From assembly GCA_023213315.1 (NCBI GenBank), contig JAKCPI010007984.1, forward strand, positions 91,642 through 155,641: DNA of 64,000 nucleotides, in the 5' to 3' direction. Shown piece after piece: positions 22,209 to 34,258 of this stretch. The stretch is from Euborellia annulipes. Its lineage: Eukaryota > Arthropoda > Insecta > Dermaptera > Anisolabididae. How positions within the stretch are numbered: the stretch's first letter is position 1; each line of letters starts with the position of its first letter. The translations under genes were made by a program, and so were the position numbers. The notes below the pieces were generated by a model. It was not told where the DNA came from, made no database searches, and saw nothing but the letters and a program-made list of their open reading frames with translations.

Positions 22209-23594
22209 AAATTAAATCATTCTAATGCACACATCAGAGTATAATTATACTTTTTGACACATATTTTAAACATATACTTTTTATTCTCTAAATAGTTTAT
22301 TCTTCTCTAAATAGTTTATTATTTATTAAAATTTTTTTAGAAATCTATGGTTCATCTTCATTAATAACCACTTATACAATATACAAATTTTATAATGAAG
22401 AGATCGAGATAATCACACCACAGACACAACTTTAAACAATTAACATACAAATTTTGAATTTTTTTTATTAAAAAAAAATAAAATAAAAATAAATGAAAAA
22501 ATGTCAAATTAAGAGTATTTTAGAGCTTATAGTTTTGTCATTGGCTCATATGCTTTTTTTCTGAAGGGAAGATGGGGAAGGGGAGTGGGGGAGTAACGTT
22601 AACCTCTAACACTTCATTCATCAAGCTCAAAACTTGAGTATAACACTTTATATCATTTATCTTGTTTATCTCTACTATTAAAGATTATTAAACTAGTATG
22701 TGTCTATATAAGTTCATCCATTACAGAAACATATATTACTTAAAATTTTGTTTCAAAAAAGTAAAAAGATTAAATAAAGTTAAATAATATAGAATAAGTA
22801 GTTGTCATTTCTCTATACGTACTGATGTATTTGCGAAATTAACCAACTCTATCTAACGACATTAACAAGATGCTTTATGTGGGGGATGATGGCTCTTTTG
22901 ATATGCATCTGTCAACATTTCGAAGACAGCGTAATATATCTTCATTTACTGTCTCTCTGATCTGATGCTGTCTCTCCTCTCTCTTTCTCTTTCTCTATCC
23001 ATTTTCCATTTGTTAAATCTCGATAATATGTTAACAAGAAAGAAAGAAAGAAAGGAAAAGGAAAAGAGTGGAAGACAAAATTCCAAATTGTAACAAATAG
23101 AAAATCTTTTAACGTCTGTCTTGACTTATTTTGTTCTTTTTCAACTTTTTTTTTTATTCCTTTTGGATTTAAAAAGACATTAAATAGAATAAGAGGTAGA
23201 GAAAGAGAAAGAATTTATTATTTAAATCAAAATGAGATTTTTTTTTAACAGAAAAACTTTATCCTTAAATTATTTATTTATTTCTTTAAAGTTTAAGAAT
23301 AAAAAAAAATCCATCACGAGAATATATATAGGCTGAAATATTTTCTCATTGTCATGGGCGACACGATTATATATTAAAAAAAAAAAAACTATTTACATAA
23401 AAAATCGTGCTGTTTTCGGAAACCTTGAAATTTGACTCCCTTCAAAAAATAAATTACATCAGTTCAAATCAATAAGATCTTTATATGAGTGGGAAGGCCG
23501 CGCCCATGAACTTTTCTTAATATTGTATGCTCGATTTTCTTATTAGAAAACCCTGTATATACTAATAAGGCCATTCAAGAATTACTTGATAGAC
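22209..23594. other. AT-rich intron DNA
   Basis: No gene or recognised element. Purine/pyrimidine-rich microsatellite patches near 22970-23060. Confidence 0.45.
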
Positions 23595-23640
23595 AAATTT
23601 TTGATTTTTTTTTTTTTTTTTTTTTGTTTGTTTTTCTTTA

Positions 23641-23914
23641 GGCCCTCGGGGCATGGCGTAGAGGTTAGCGTGCTAACCTCGTATACCAAACGTCGCGGGT
23701 TCGGACCCCAGGCAGTCCGATGATTTTATTTAAGCCAATTGGATACCAAATGACTTAAATAAGAATGCCTGGACCCCTATATGTATATTTATCAACAACG
23801 GTTATCGTCTAAAGTCTTAAATGGCCTGAGCTGCCGAAAAGACTGTGTGAATGTGTGTGTGAGTGTGAGTATGAATGAGAAAAAAGTGTGAATGTTTTAA
23901 AAAGAAAAAAACAA
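23641..23914 (+). mobile_element. tRNA-derived SINE, good copy
   Basis: Head GGCATGGCGTAGAGGTTAGC (A-box-like), GGGTTCGGACCCC (B box), the two TTGGATACCAAATG halves, GTGTGAATGTGTGTG region and A-rich tail. Possible duplication AAATTTTTGATT at about 23595 and 23915. Confidence 0.85.
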
Positions 23915-24321
23915 AAAATTTTTGATTGTTTTCCACCCCCTCCCCCGCATAATTTATTTCGTTCGACTTTTTTTTAGGTCTACTAATATAAGCAACATAT
24001 CCTCCCTCTTGTTAGCAAAATAATCAAATGGGATACTCTTCCCCTAAACCTGCTTTCGTAAGACTCAAATGACATTTAAAAAATCTGGTGTGATTGGTCG
24101 CACAGCACTCAACTTTCTCTTACCTTCTATAATCGAAAGTTGTGTTCTGTGCTTGCCACACCAGATTTTTCGTGTCGACATATATTTAGTTTCCGCCGAT
24201 ATATTAGAATTCATGATGTAAAATTTATAAGCATGGGAAAATTTTTTAAATTTTGTTACCATTCCAACCATTTCTCCTCTAAGATTTAAACTTTCGACCG
24301 TTAGTTCTCGTTGAAACATTT

Positions 24322-24566
24322 TTTAAATTAAAATTAAATATACAAATTAAACACTAGGTTATTTGTTTCAAAGATTTTATTAATTAAAAAATTAACACCT
24401 GATACGTATTTCGACAATTCCTTGTCATCATCAGAAGTGATTTAGAATATAACGACTTCTAATGATGACAAGGAATTGTCGAAATACGTATCAAGTGTTA
24501 ATTTTTTAATTAATAAAACCTTTGAAACAAATAACCTAGTGTTTAATTTGTATATTTAATTTTATT
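24322..24566. mobile_element. palindromic element with ribozyme-like motif
   Basis: Arms of about 115 bp (TTAAACACTAGGTTATTTGT and complement). The left arm carries an intact core. The right arm has CTAATGA, a broken core. Confidence 0.78.
24396..24439 (-). ncRNA. hammerhead-like ribozyme motif
   Basis: Minus: CACUU, CUGAUGA, U, GACAA-GGAA-UUGUC, GAAA, UACGUA, UC, AGGUG. Stem I 5 pairs, stem II 5 perfect pairs with a tetraloop. Helix III is the self-complementary UACGUA. The site ends AUC (allowed NUH). Confidence 0.6.
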
Positions 24567-25024
24567 TTCTCCTATCCTTCCTATGAATACAAGAGTAAAG
24601 TGGTCTTCAGAAGATTTCAATGACAAAATGAGAAAATAAATTTTAAAGAGCATCTAAAAAAATAATTAGTTTTTGTATTTTAATCAAAATCGTTGGAACG
24701 AATTTTCGAGAAAATCGAAACAAAAAAACTGAAAAACTACATCAGTAAAGTATTAGTACTTTTTGGCCGATTTTGATCAAAAGCTTATTTTCATGCTCTA
24801 GGTGCGTGTCTAACTTGAATATAAAATTTCAACCTTTTAGCTCAATTCCTTCATTCTTTAAATTGAACCCAGACAGACACACACAAACAGACAGACCATG
24901 TTTCGAAAACCACTTTTTTTGGATTCAGGGGACTTCAAAACGTGTATATCCATCAAAATCCCGACATTGAATTTGTGACATGAATCCATTTTTTTTCTAT
25001 ATATATAGGCCTATTATATATATA

Positions 25025-25412
25025 CATAGGCGCCGGAACTGGGGGGGCAAGGGTACATTGCCCCCCCCCCCCCCTGGCAATCTACAGGGGGGGACAGAGG
25101 GGGGCAAAATTTCTTTTTTATTTCATTTATTTTTAAAAATGATATATTTTTACTTTTGAAAAATAAAATCTTCTAAATTAAAAAAAAATTAAAAGAGTAA
25201 GAAATTCATTTTTTTCCAAATTTTTTCCAAAAATTTTTGATAAAAATCACTATCAAGTTTTTTAAAATTTTAATTTTATTAAAATTGTGATTTTATTTAA
25301 AATTTTTAAAGTTTTATAGTAGATTTGTTTTTGTTTTATACTATTTAAACATATTAAATTATTTTAATTTTCTAAAAAAAATTTTTTTGCCCCCCTGATT
25401 CAAATTCGTTCC
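25025..25412. mobile_element. hAT-like MITE
   Basis: Ends CATAGGCGCCGGAAC and GTTCCGGCGCCCCTG, flanked by TATATATA on both sides. G/C-run shoulders and an AT-rich core. The flank is a TA microsatellite, so the duplication is weaker evidence here. Confidence 0.75.
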
Positions 25413-25442
25413 GGCGCCCCTGTATATATAGAGATGTATATT

Positions 25443-25479
<37 letters not shown>

Positions 25480-25482
<3 letters not shown>

Positions 25483-26425
25483 AAGACAAGTTTTCTCGGG
25501 TTAAGTCGCGTGGGGTGCTGAGATTTACTCGACGTTTCGGCTCTCCTTTTGGAGCCATTTTCAAGAGAAGGAAGTTAGGAGGTAATGGTGGAGGGGGTTG
25601 TTTACGGGGTCGCAGTCTTCCTGGTCCCCAGGTCAATTTGGTGGATGACTCAGAGGCGTGGATTGGTCTCTGAGAACTGGAGGAAGGTTGGGTGTGTGTA
25701 ATTGTGTTCGGTTTAGGTTGACTACGGGGCCTCAATCTGCCTACTCCCCAAGTCGGTGTGTTGGTGGTGTGTTTGGTGGATGCCTCAGAGGTCTGGGTTT
25801 GTCTCTGAGGAATGGACAGTGGTTGGTTCTGTGTAATCGGGTTTGTGTTTGGTTTGGGTTGACTTTGGGGCCTCAATCTGCCTACTCCCCAAGTCGGGGT
25901 GTTAGCTCTTGGTTCCCGGGGTCTCAACCTGCCCTCGGCCTGGGAGTAGGCAGGTTGAGACCCCGGGAACCAAGAGCTAACACCCCGACTGGGGAGTAGG
26001 CAGATTGAGGCCCCAAAGTCAACCCAAACCAAACACAAACCCGATTACACAGAACCAACCACTGTCCATTCCTCAGAGACAAACCCAGACCTCTGAGGCA
26101 TCCACCAAACACACCACCAACACACCGACTTGGGGAGTAGGCAGATTGAGGCCCCGTAGTCAACCTAAACCGAACACAATTACACACACCCAACCTTCCT
26201 CCAGTTCTCAGAGACCAATCCACGCCTCTGAGTCATCCACCAAATTGACCTGGGGACCAGGAAGACTGCGACCCCGTAAACAACCCCCTCCACCATTACC
26301 TCCTAACTTCCTTCTCTCTTGAAAATGGCTCCAAAAGGAGAGCCGAAACGTCGAGTAAATCTCAGCACCCCACGCGACTTAACCCGAGAAAACTTGTCTT
26401 CGCATACATCCGGTCGCGGAAACCT
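25480..26425. mobile_element. 0.95 kb G+C-rich palindrome with Pro-rich open frame
   Basis: Arms of about 460 bp, nearly identical, meeting at about 25940. Far richer in G+C than its surroundings. Each arm can be read outward as one open frame rich in Pro, Gln, Arg and Thr, with GRLRPRSQPKPNT-like repeats. The outer part of each arm has CGTTTCGGCTCTCC (and complement), i.e. GAAACGTC with a paired stem II, but the CUGANGA core is degraded. It could be a retroelement leader region captured as an inverted pair. Confidence 0.7.
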
Positions 26426-26430
26426 TCAAG

Positions 26431-26483
<53 letters not shown>

Positions 26484-26949
26484 TTAGGTAAGAGAAAGTA
26501 ACAATAATATATTATTGTCTACAAATCAATCAATAAATATCACCGAGTTCGAAATTGGCCTCACGTGTCGAAGAAAAAAAAATTTTAAAAATCCATTTTC
26601 ATTAATTATCTTTCTTTCTGCCCTTTTATATTTATAAATAACCAGAAGAATAGAGTTTTTCATTTTAATTTTTTTAATAAATTTAATAAATAACTAGACG
26701 TTTATTTCCGACGATTATATGATATTAAAGGACGTCTCTCGTAGTTCTAAAATACTCAAAGTATCATTTGTTAGGCTGACCAAAAAATTCACTAGAGGAG
26801 GAGCAATAATTTTTAAAAATTAGATAAAAAAAAAAAAAAAAAAAAAAACTAGAGTCAACCTCGAAAGAAATAGCAACCGCGAAAATTGAGCTCCCAGACT
26901 TTTTGTCATTTTCTTTTATTTTTATTCATTTTTTTCTTCTTCTTTCCAG

Positions 26950-27188
26950 AGATCCAAATGGTGGCAATCTTGATCTGAAGAACCATCATGTTGGACCAAT
27001 GTCATCTTCCTCTTCGTCGTCGTCAAGTTCGTCGTCATCTCGGGGCTCCGATTATCAGCATCACAACAACAACGACCACCACGATGATGACGACGACGAG
27101 GACCGAGGGGGTTCAGCCTCCGGGGCGGTAACGACGCCCCGCTTCTGGGACACTTACGACTCCATCAACCAGCTCTATCTCGAACTGA
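26950..27188 (+). CDS. Nlg: neuroligin, internal exon with low-complexity insertion
   Basis: Acceptor CTTTCCAG, donor CTGA|GTAAGT. The first base completes the Gly codon of the 9121-9272 exon and gives Gly-Asp-Pro-Asn, the family junction. A run of 13 Ser follows, then a His/Asn/Asp-rich acidic stretch, then the conserved FWDTYDSINQLYLEL near the end of the esterase domain. Ends in phase 1. The insertion sits in the loop that varies most among neuroligins; its length and homopolymer nature suggest slippage growth. The following exon, which should start near the conserved Lys-Pro-Arg motif, is not found in the 36.8 kb that follow. Confidence 0.9.
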
Positions 27189-27579
27189 GTAAGTCTCTCT
27201 TTTGTATAACAAATTCTTTTTTTTTTATATATATACCTAGAATATAATAAAACATTATCCGACGGTGTAGTTAAAAAGCAGAGTTATCTTTTTTCACTTT
27301 ATATACTACTATCAAAGAGCATACCTTAAAGTTTCAGTCTCTAGAGTAGGGATATGAATATTGAATCATATATGGAGCAATGAAACTTTACGGAAAAAAT
27401 AATTTAGTTAAAACATTTGAAGATTTTTTTTTGCATATAAATAGTATATTTAACTTTATTAAAATAAAAGAGAATATTCATATTTAGTCAACTTATTACT
27501 TTCTCTTAAGTTTCAAATATTTCAAATGTAAATTAATCATTCTTTGAAGACATAAATATTGTATTAAATGGCGTGGGAA

Positions 27580-27758
27580 CATGGATGTAACTAAGGGGGT
27601 GCCGGGGGGCCTGGCTCCCCCAGAAGGCTCGATCCCCCCCCCCCCAGAAAACTCCTTGCCCCAAGAAAAATTGAGAAAATATGGGCTTTCCTGGCCCACC
27701 GGAGGATAGCTGGCCCCATGCCCCCCCCCCCCAGCCATATTCTCTAGTTACGCCCATG
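27580..27758. mobile_element. hAT-like MITE
   Basis: Ends CATGGATGTAACTA and TAGTTACGCCCATG. Perfect 8 bp duplication CGTGGGAA (27572-27579, 27759-27766). C-run interior. Confidence 0.88.
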
Positions 27759-28289
27759 CGTGGGAAATATTTGGAAAATAAATTAATTGCTGATTTTTCC
27801 TCTACAATATACCTACATAACATTTCATTTATTCATAAAGAAAAATAATTTTTTTGAAGTTGGTGGTTTCTCAAAATTATTTCATATTTTTACTCTAATG
27901 ATTCATTTTACTAATACTATTCAACATTTGACGATCGCTATTACCTTCATCTCAAATTTTAAAGTGTAGGTAAAAAATTAACAGCTTTTAAAATTTTAAC
28001 TACTTCTGCCTTAATATTTTAATTAATTTAATTTTTGGGATTTCGAGGGGTGGAGCTGAACCTCCATATCCCCTTTTTGCAAAGGCCCTGCCAAAGAAAT
28101 ATTCTGTGACTCCCGAAAAAATACACCTCAAAAAATGCTTTAGCTTCAAATAATTTTGAAATGGGCTAAGGACCCCACGAACTTAAAGTTTGAAAAAAAA
28201 AAATAATAATAATAATAAATAAAATAATATTAAGAAATAAAGAAAGAGCGAATGCAGTTATTTTTATATCGTTTTAATTAGGCACTTCA

Positions 28290-28329
28290 AGCCGACTTTT
28301 CGGTCAGATCTGCCACCATCATCAGGGCT
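28290..28329 (-). ncRNA. hammerhead-like ribozyme motif
   Basis: Minus: AGCC, CUGAUGA, U, GGU...ACC stem II, GAAA, AGUC, GGCU. Stem I 4 pairs, core exact, GUC triplet. Confidence 0.55.
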
Positions 28330-28488
28330 GCAATTGTTTAAAATATTTCTTGCCATTTAATGAGGACCATAGGCTATGCGAGTCAAGGTTAGATTGATAT
28401 AACCTTGACTCGCATAGCTTTGGTTCTTATTCAATGACAAGAAATATTCTACACAATATCACCATTCCAATTTTTGAGTTTTATTGAC

Positions 28489-28543
28489 ACACTTCAGCTC
28501 TGAAGATGGTGCGCAGATCTGACCAAAACGTCGGCTTGAAGTG
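28489..28543 (+). ncRNA. hammerhead-like motif, one core base changed
   Basis: Plus: CACUUC + AGCU, CUGAAGA, U, GGU...ACC, AAAA (first G of GAAA changed), CGUC, GGCU + GAAGUG. Stem I 10 pairs with a bulge. Compared with the other arm, AGCC/GGCU has become AGCU/GGCU with pairing kept (G.U). Confidence 0.45.
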
Positions 28544-28599
28544 CTTAATAAACGAAATAAAAATAGCTGCATTCGCTCTTTCTTTATTCCTTACTACAA

Positions 28600-30586
28600 G
28601 ATCTACTCGGCTATTCTTAATAGAGAAATAAATAAATATAACTTACAAATTGTTAGTGTTAAAAATTTTAAAATACAATATTTTTTATATTCTTTAAAAT
28701 TTATTTATTTGGGTATTGTGGAGGGGGATTAATCCGGTTTATATAAAAAAATCTCGTCATTTTGGTACTTCTATCCCTCTACTTTGCAGCCCACTAGATA
28801 ATCTGCTATCCTATTTTGAAATAGATTTGAATAGATAAAGGATTAAAAATTTTTAGCACGTTCCGAATTGACATCAATAAATCTAATTTTACGGTCATTT
28901 AAAATATGTCTTATTGAAGCCATTTATTATAGATTTTAAGGTTGAAATAACATTTGAATTATAGATTCTAGAGAGATTTGCATTTAAATTTTACCCTGGA
29001 CTTTATCTTTCTTTATGCTCTTTTTAACTAAATGAAAAATGGATTTGATTATTGCTTATATGTAGACCCTAGCTATTTTTTAAAAATAAATGTTAATTTT
29101 TAACTTAAAAAAAAAAAATCAAGAAAGAAATCAATAATATAATTTTTACTATAATATAAATCTAAAGAAAGGCATTAGAGACGGAACGAGGGTGTCATAA
29201 ATGGGACAAGTGAATGGATGGATGCAAAATATAACGACCGGAAGAACACATTTAAATTTGTAATGTTTTTTTTTTCCTTAAGCGAGCTTTTTGTGATTTA
29301 TTTAAGGATGCGCCAGATTTAATGTTTATTCACGTGAACAAAATCCTAACAATGTCCCTTATAGTAATTCTTTTATATTCAAAATTGTTCCATTAAATTT
29401 AAATTTTAAAAATTAAATGGCAATAGATTGAATTTTAAATCATAAATTATGGTAATCATATTGTATCAAGGTGTAGGTTGGATCGAAAAATTGTTTGGTG
29501 AACTTTTTAACTTCCACCATCTATTTTATTTTTTATTTCTTAAATTCAAAAGAAGAAAGCTTTGAATCTCTTTCTGAACTTCTCATTTTTTTTTACATAT
29601 ACATCCCCTTTTTTTCATGCTTTCTCAAGGATAAAGGAAGTCGCAACTTTTTTTTATCGAAGAAAAATTATTTCTAAATTTCTTGCCCTACTCGAAATTT
29701 TATTTTTAAACACTCCAGCAAACATTTTTTTTTATTTCTGAACAATTTATGTAAAAACATTTCCCAATGGGCTAGAGAAACTGACATCATATTAAAATCA
29801 TTTTCATTTTCATTTGAAGTTCAAACTTGAAAATCAAATTATCTCTATTAACATTAGCAAATGAATTGGCTACCAATCAATTGAAATAAATCGAAATGGG
29901 GTCTAAATGGCCATCGATGCCGAAAAAACTTTAAATAAAATAAAAAAAAACAGCCAAATAACATACAAAATTGTTTTAATTTGTTGACTATTTTTGTTTA
30001 AAAAAATCTATGACTAAAGAAAAAATATTTTGTCAACGTTTCAATCACCGGTCGCGCTTGTCCTATTGACAAAATAGGTGTCGGAAGGGAATGACATAAT
30101 TATAGCAAAAATATCTGAGTATTTATTTTTTCTTTTTTACAAAAAGAAGAGAGGTTTTAATTTTCAAACAACCATAGGAGAATTAAAATTATTAAAATCT
30201 CTTCTCCCAATAAAAAGTAGAGAAAAATAGTCGGACATTGTAATAACCACATACACCCTAACTCCTAAGAAGCTTCTAACTGGGAACGCCTGAAAGTAGG
30301 CAATCTGAAGAGATCCCCCGAAGGCCCCGCCCCTTTCCCAACTAGAGCTCCCCACCACTCACACGCACATAGAGAGAAAGATGCATATTTACACTCTTGT
30401 TACTTTTCTATGGGCTTTGAGTTAGTTTGTTCTGGACTTGAAGGAGATTTTTTACATCTCCACACTCCCTCCATCACCATTTGTCGTTTTAACAAATGAG
30501 GGGGAGGGGGAGGAGAAGAAGGGTTATAGGCCTAATTATAATTTTACTTTACCACTGCCCTAGTACTGCTCTAGTGACATTTAGCG
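28600..30586. other. AT-rich DNA with repeat scraps
   Basis: No gene. Second-SINE tail at about 29870-29945. Possible ribozyme relic on the minus strand at 30024-30080 (outer arms TTTTGTC/GACAAAA, GAAACGTT, core lost). Confidence 0.4.
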
Positions 30587-31244
30587 AAAAAAATCTGGTG
30601 TGACTGGCGCACAGCACACAACTTTCTCTTACCTTCGGTAATCGAAAGTTGTGTTCTGTGCTTGTCACACCAGATTTTTTGTGTCGACATATATTTAGTT
30701 TCCGCCAATATATTGGAATTTAAGATGTCAAATTTATAAATATGGGAAAATATTTATATTTTGTTACCTTGGCAACCATTTCTCCTATCTTTCCTATGAA
30801 GCACAAGAGTAAAGTGTGCTTCAAACAATTTTGAGGAAAAACGAGAATATACATTTGAAAGAGCATCTAAAAAATAATTGATTTTTGAATTTTAATCAAA
30901 ATCGTTAGAGCGAATTTTGAGAAAATCGAAAAAAACTGAAAAAGTACATCAGTAAAGTACTAGTACTCTTTGGCCGATTTTGATTAAAAGCTTATTTTTC
31001 CGGTCCCGGGGGGTGTTTAACTTATATATAAAATTTGGGCCTCATAGCTCAATTCCTTCATGCTTAAAATTGAACACACACAGACACACAGACAGACAGA
31101 CCATGTCGCGAAAACCACTTTTTTGGATTCAGGGGACCTCAAAACGTGAAGATTCATCAAAATCTCGACATCGAATTTTTGACATGAAACCAATACTTTC
31201 TCTCTCTATATATATTAACATATATATAGAGGTAAGAGAAAGTA
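30587..31244 (-). repeat. Rep-A, full length
   Basis: Complete copy in reverse, hairpin at 30587-30682, closing GGTAAGAGAAAGTA at 31244. Co-linear with 21086-21746. Confidence 0.9.
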
Positions 31245-32872
31245 AAAAATTAAAGAAAAATATTGTCTGATTGGTCGCTCAGCACTTTCCTATGAAGTAC
31301 AAGAGTAAAGTGGGCTTCAAACAATCTTGAAGAAAAAAAACACGCTGATTCCTCGGGGTCACCCACCCGAAGTTTCGCCATGCTCGCATTGCTCACGCAC
31401 AAATGTTAAATTTTTTCAACTAAACATGTCCTTTAGATAATTCGTAATAGTAATCTAAAATTCCATTAATATGCAAGCAAAAACGAACTAATTTTCTCCT
31501 TGTACTTTCTTTTACCTATATATAAGTATTGTGTTCATATCAAAAATTTTGTTCCAAGATTTTAACGGAAATACCCGTTTTGACGCCCCCTGAGTCCAAA
31601 AAAGTGAGTTCCCCAAAATGGTCTGTCTAAGAAAATAGTTCTCAAACTACCTGGTATATTGTTGAAATTTGATATTTAAGTTTATAGGTGAATTTTAATA
31701 TAATAATATGGGAAACTAAATAATTTTTTTTTTTTTTTTAAACATTGGCCCCGGATGCCCAACAATGGCAAAATTTCCATTTGGCCAGAAACTAAATAAA
31801 TATCTTGACACAAAAAAAAATCTTATCTGAGATGACATCTTTCAACTTTCTCTTCGGAAATCGAAATGGTTTGCTGTGAAGTTAGACACACCAGATTTTG
31901 TTTAATTAGAATATCTAAAATAGCTTAAAATATTTTTTAATTTCTTTTCATAAGGCTTACAAAACAGATTTCACTTTTTGTTATCTAATTCTTTGTTATT
32001 TCTATTTAACTTGTTTAATATAATAAAAGCTCATCGAGCTTTTTTTTGAGCTTTTAAGATTTTTTTTTTATTGAAGACTGATTACTTTTCAAGCTTGTTT
32101 TGATGAATTGACCTGAAATTGACAAAAAAAAAATGAATAATGAAAAAATGCCTATAAATTAAATTTCCAAAATTCATTTTCAACATCAAGGATGATTTAT
32201 GTGTGTAGAGAGAGTGAGAGAGAAAAAAAAGAGAGAGAGAGAGAGAGAGCCGAGGATGTTGGGAGTGAGTGGGATTGGTACTACAACACCTATGTCACAA
32301 TAAATAATCGAAAAGACTGGAATGGGAACAGGTGGTAGCCGTGTAAAAATCCAAGAAGAGCTCAATGACTTCCCTTCTCGGTTGGTTGGAAATTAAAAAT
32401 TAAAAATGTTTGATTTTAATTCAGAGAGAAACGAGGATTAACCGAATATGGATCACCGAATGCTATTAAATTATATTTATATGAACACTACTATTCTAAC
32501 CTGTCAATTATGACGAGTAAATCTTTTTTTAAAAGGCTTTAGCCATGTCTATCATTATCTGTTCACCCTTAATCATTAATAGCCTTGTAAAATCAAACTT
32601 CTATTTCATTTATTATTACTTTTATTTTCATAAAACTCCCCAGAGGTTTCGAAATTTCTGATATCAAAGGAAAATCCCTGAGTTTTCTATGGATGATTAT
32701 AGCCAAAAGATTCGAAAAATCTTTATAAATTACTTATCTGATCAGATTTAAACAAGGATCGTTTGTAGGATTTCATTTGTAGTCCATTTTTGAAAATTTA
32801 TTAACTTAGGATGATTTATTACTTACAGAGTTTTACAAAATTCTTCAAATAATTAGGAAGATAAAGATATTG
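31245..32872. other. AT-rich DNA with a decayed Rep-A
   Basis: A worn Rep-A relative spans about 31500-31905 (TACTTTCTTTTACC ... ACACACCAGATTTTG). An AG microsatellite lies at 32218-32249. No gene. Confidence 0.45.
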
Positions 32873-33416
32873 AAAAATCTGGTGTGACTGGCGAACAGCA
32901 CACAACTTTCTCTTACCTTCGGTAATCGAAAGTTGTGTTCTGTGCTTGTCACACCAGATTTTTTGTGTCGACATGTATTTAGTTTCCGACAGTATGGTAC
33001 ATTCGATTTTCAAGATGTAAAATTTATAAGTATGGCAAAATGTTTATATTTTGTTACCATGGCAACCATTTCTCCTATCTTTTCTATGGAGTACAAGAGT
33101 AAAGTGGTCTTCAGAAGATTTCAATCACAAAATGAGAATATACATTTTATAGCGAATCTAAAAAATAATTGATTTTTGAATTTTAAAAAAAATCGTTGGA
33201 GCAAATTTAGAGAAAATCGAAAAAAACTGAAAAAGTGCATCAGTAAAGTACTAGTACTCTTTGGTCGATTTTGTTAAAAAGCTTCGTGTCACGTCCCAGG
33301 GGAGTGCCTAACTTAAATATAAAATTTCAACCTCCTAGCTCTTTTCGTTCTTGAGATATTTTGTTCACAGACAGACACACAGACAGACAGACAGACCATG
33401 TCGCGAAAACCACTTT
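32873..33416 (-). repeat. Rep-A, lacking its 5' terminal 130 bp
   Basis: Starts at the hairpin and stops at GCGAAAACCACTTTT, exactly where the next copy starts in the opposite direction. Confidence 0.88.
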
Positions 33417-33559
33417 TACTTTCTCTTACCTATGTATATATGTAATATATATATAGAGAGAAAGTATTGGATTCATGTCAAAAATTCGATGTCGAGATTT
33501 TGATGGATCTTCACGTTTTGAGGTCCCCTGAATCCAAAAAAGTGGTTTTCGCGACATGG

Positions 33560-33607
<48 letters not shown>

Positions 33608-34122
33608 GTGTCTGTGTGTCTGTGAACAAAATATCTCAAGAACGAAAAGAGCTAGGAAGTTGAAATTTGATATTTAAGTTAGGCACCCCCATGGGACCTG
33701 ACACGAAGCTTTTGAACAAAATCGACCAAAAAGTACTAGTACTTTACTGATGCACTTTTTCAGTTTTTTTCGATTTTCTCAAAATTTGCTCCAACGATTT
33801 TTTTTAAAATTCAAAAATCAACTATTTTTTAGTTGCTCTTTAAAATGTATATTCTCATTTTGTGATTGAAATCTTCTGAAGACCACTTTACTCTTGTACT
33901 CCATAGAAAAGATAGGAGAAATGGTTGCCATGGTATCAAAATATAAATATTTTGCCATACTTATAAATTGTGCATCTTGAAAATCGAATGAACCGTAGAT
34001 ACTGTCGGAAACTAAATACATGTCGACACAAAAAATCTGGTGAGACAAGCACAGTACACAACTTTCGATTACCGAAGGTAAGAGAAAGTTGTGTGCTGTG
34101 CGCCAGTCACACCAGATTTTTT
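33417..34122 (+). repeat. Rep-A, full length, head to head with previous
   Basis: TACTTTCTCTTACC to terminal hairpin. With 32873-33416 it forms an inverted pair over about 540 bp. Contains a (TCTG)n run at 33561-33607. Confidence 0.9.
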
Positions 34123-34242
34123 AGATTCAGGGGACCTCAAAACGTGTATATCCGTCAAAATCTCGACATCGAATTTTTGACATGAAACCAATACTTTCTC
34201 TCTCTATATATATTAACATATATATAGAGGTAAGAGAAAGTA
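34123..34242 (-). repeat. Rep-A, terminal 120 bp
   Basis: Begins TAGATTCAGGGGACCTCAA, ends GGTAAGAGAAAGTA. Abuts the hairpin of the previous copy. Confidence 0.85.
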
Positions 34243-34258
34243 AAAACCAGCCTCTTCT

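Larger units (their letters stand above)
24074..26501 (-). repeat. Rep-A copy carrying three nested insertions
   Basis: The terminal hairpin at about 24078-24176 opens the copy, and GGTAAGAGAAAGTA closes it at 26500. Its body is split by a palindromic element (24322-24566), a hAT-like MITE (25025-25412) and a 0.95 kb palindrome inside a TA microsatellite (25480-26425). Confidence 0.75.
9273..26949 (+). other. 17.7 kb neuroligin intron
   Basis: Inferred intron between the exons ending at 9272 and starting at 26950 (GTGAGT...TTTCCAG). The split Gly codon (GG|A) is restored and continues as Asp-Pro-Asn, the expected ArgThrGlyAspProAsn junction of the family. It is filled with transposon copies, listed separately. 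Confidence 0.85.
28240..28592. mobile_element. palindromic element with two ribozyme-like motifs
   Basis: Arms from AAAGAAAGAGCGAATGCAG to complement. Motif in both arms, with AATAAA-type tails just outside. Confidence 0.78.

Noticed and set aside
25400..26322. 212-codon and shorter frames read as independent genes
   Set aside because: They are mirror images in the two arms of one palindrome. I keep them only as a property of the element.
30024..30080. Hammerhead-like relic with 7 bp outer stem
   Set aside because: UUUUGUC/GACAAAA pair, but the CUGANGA core is not there (AAUAGGA).
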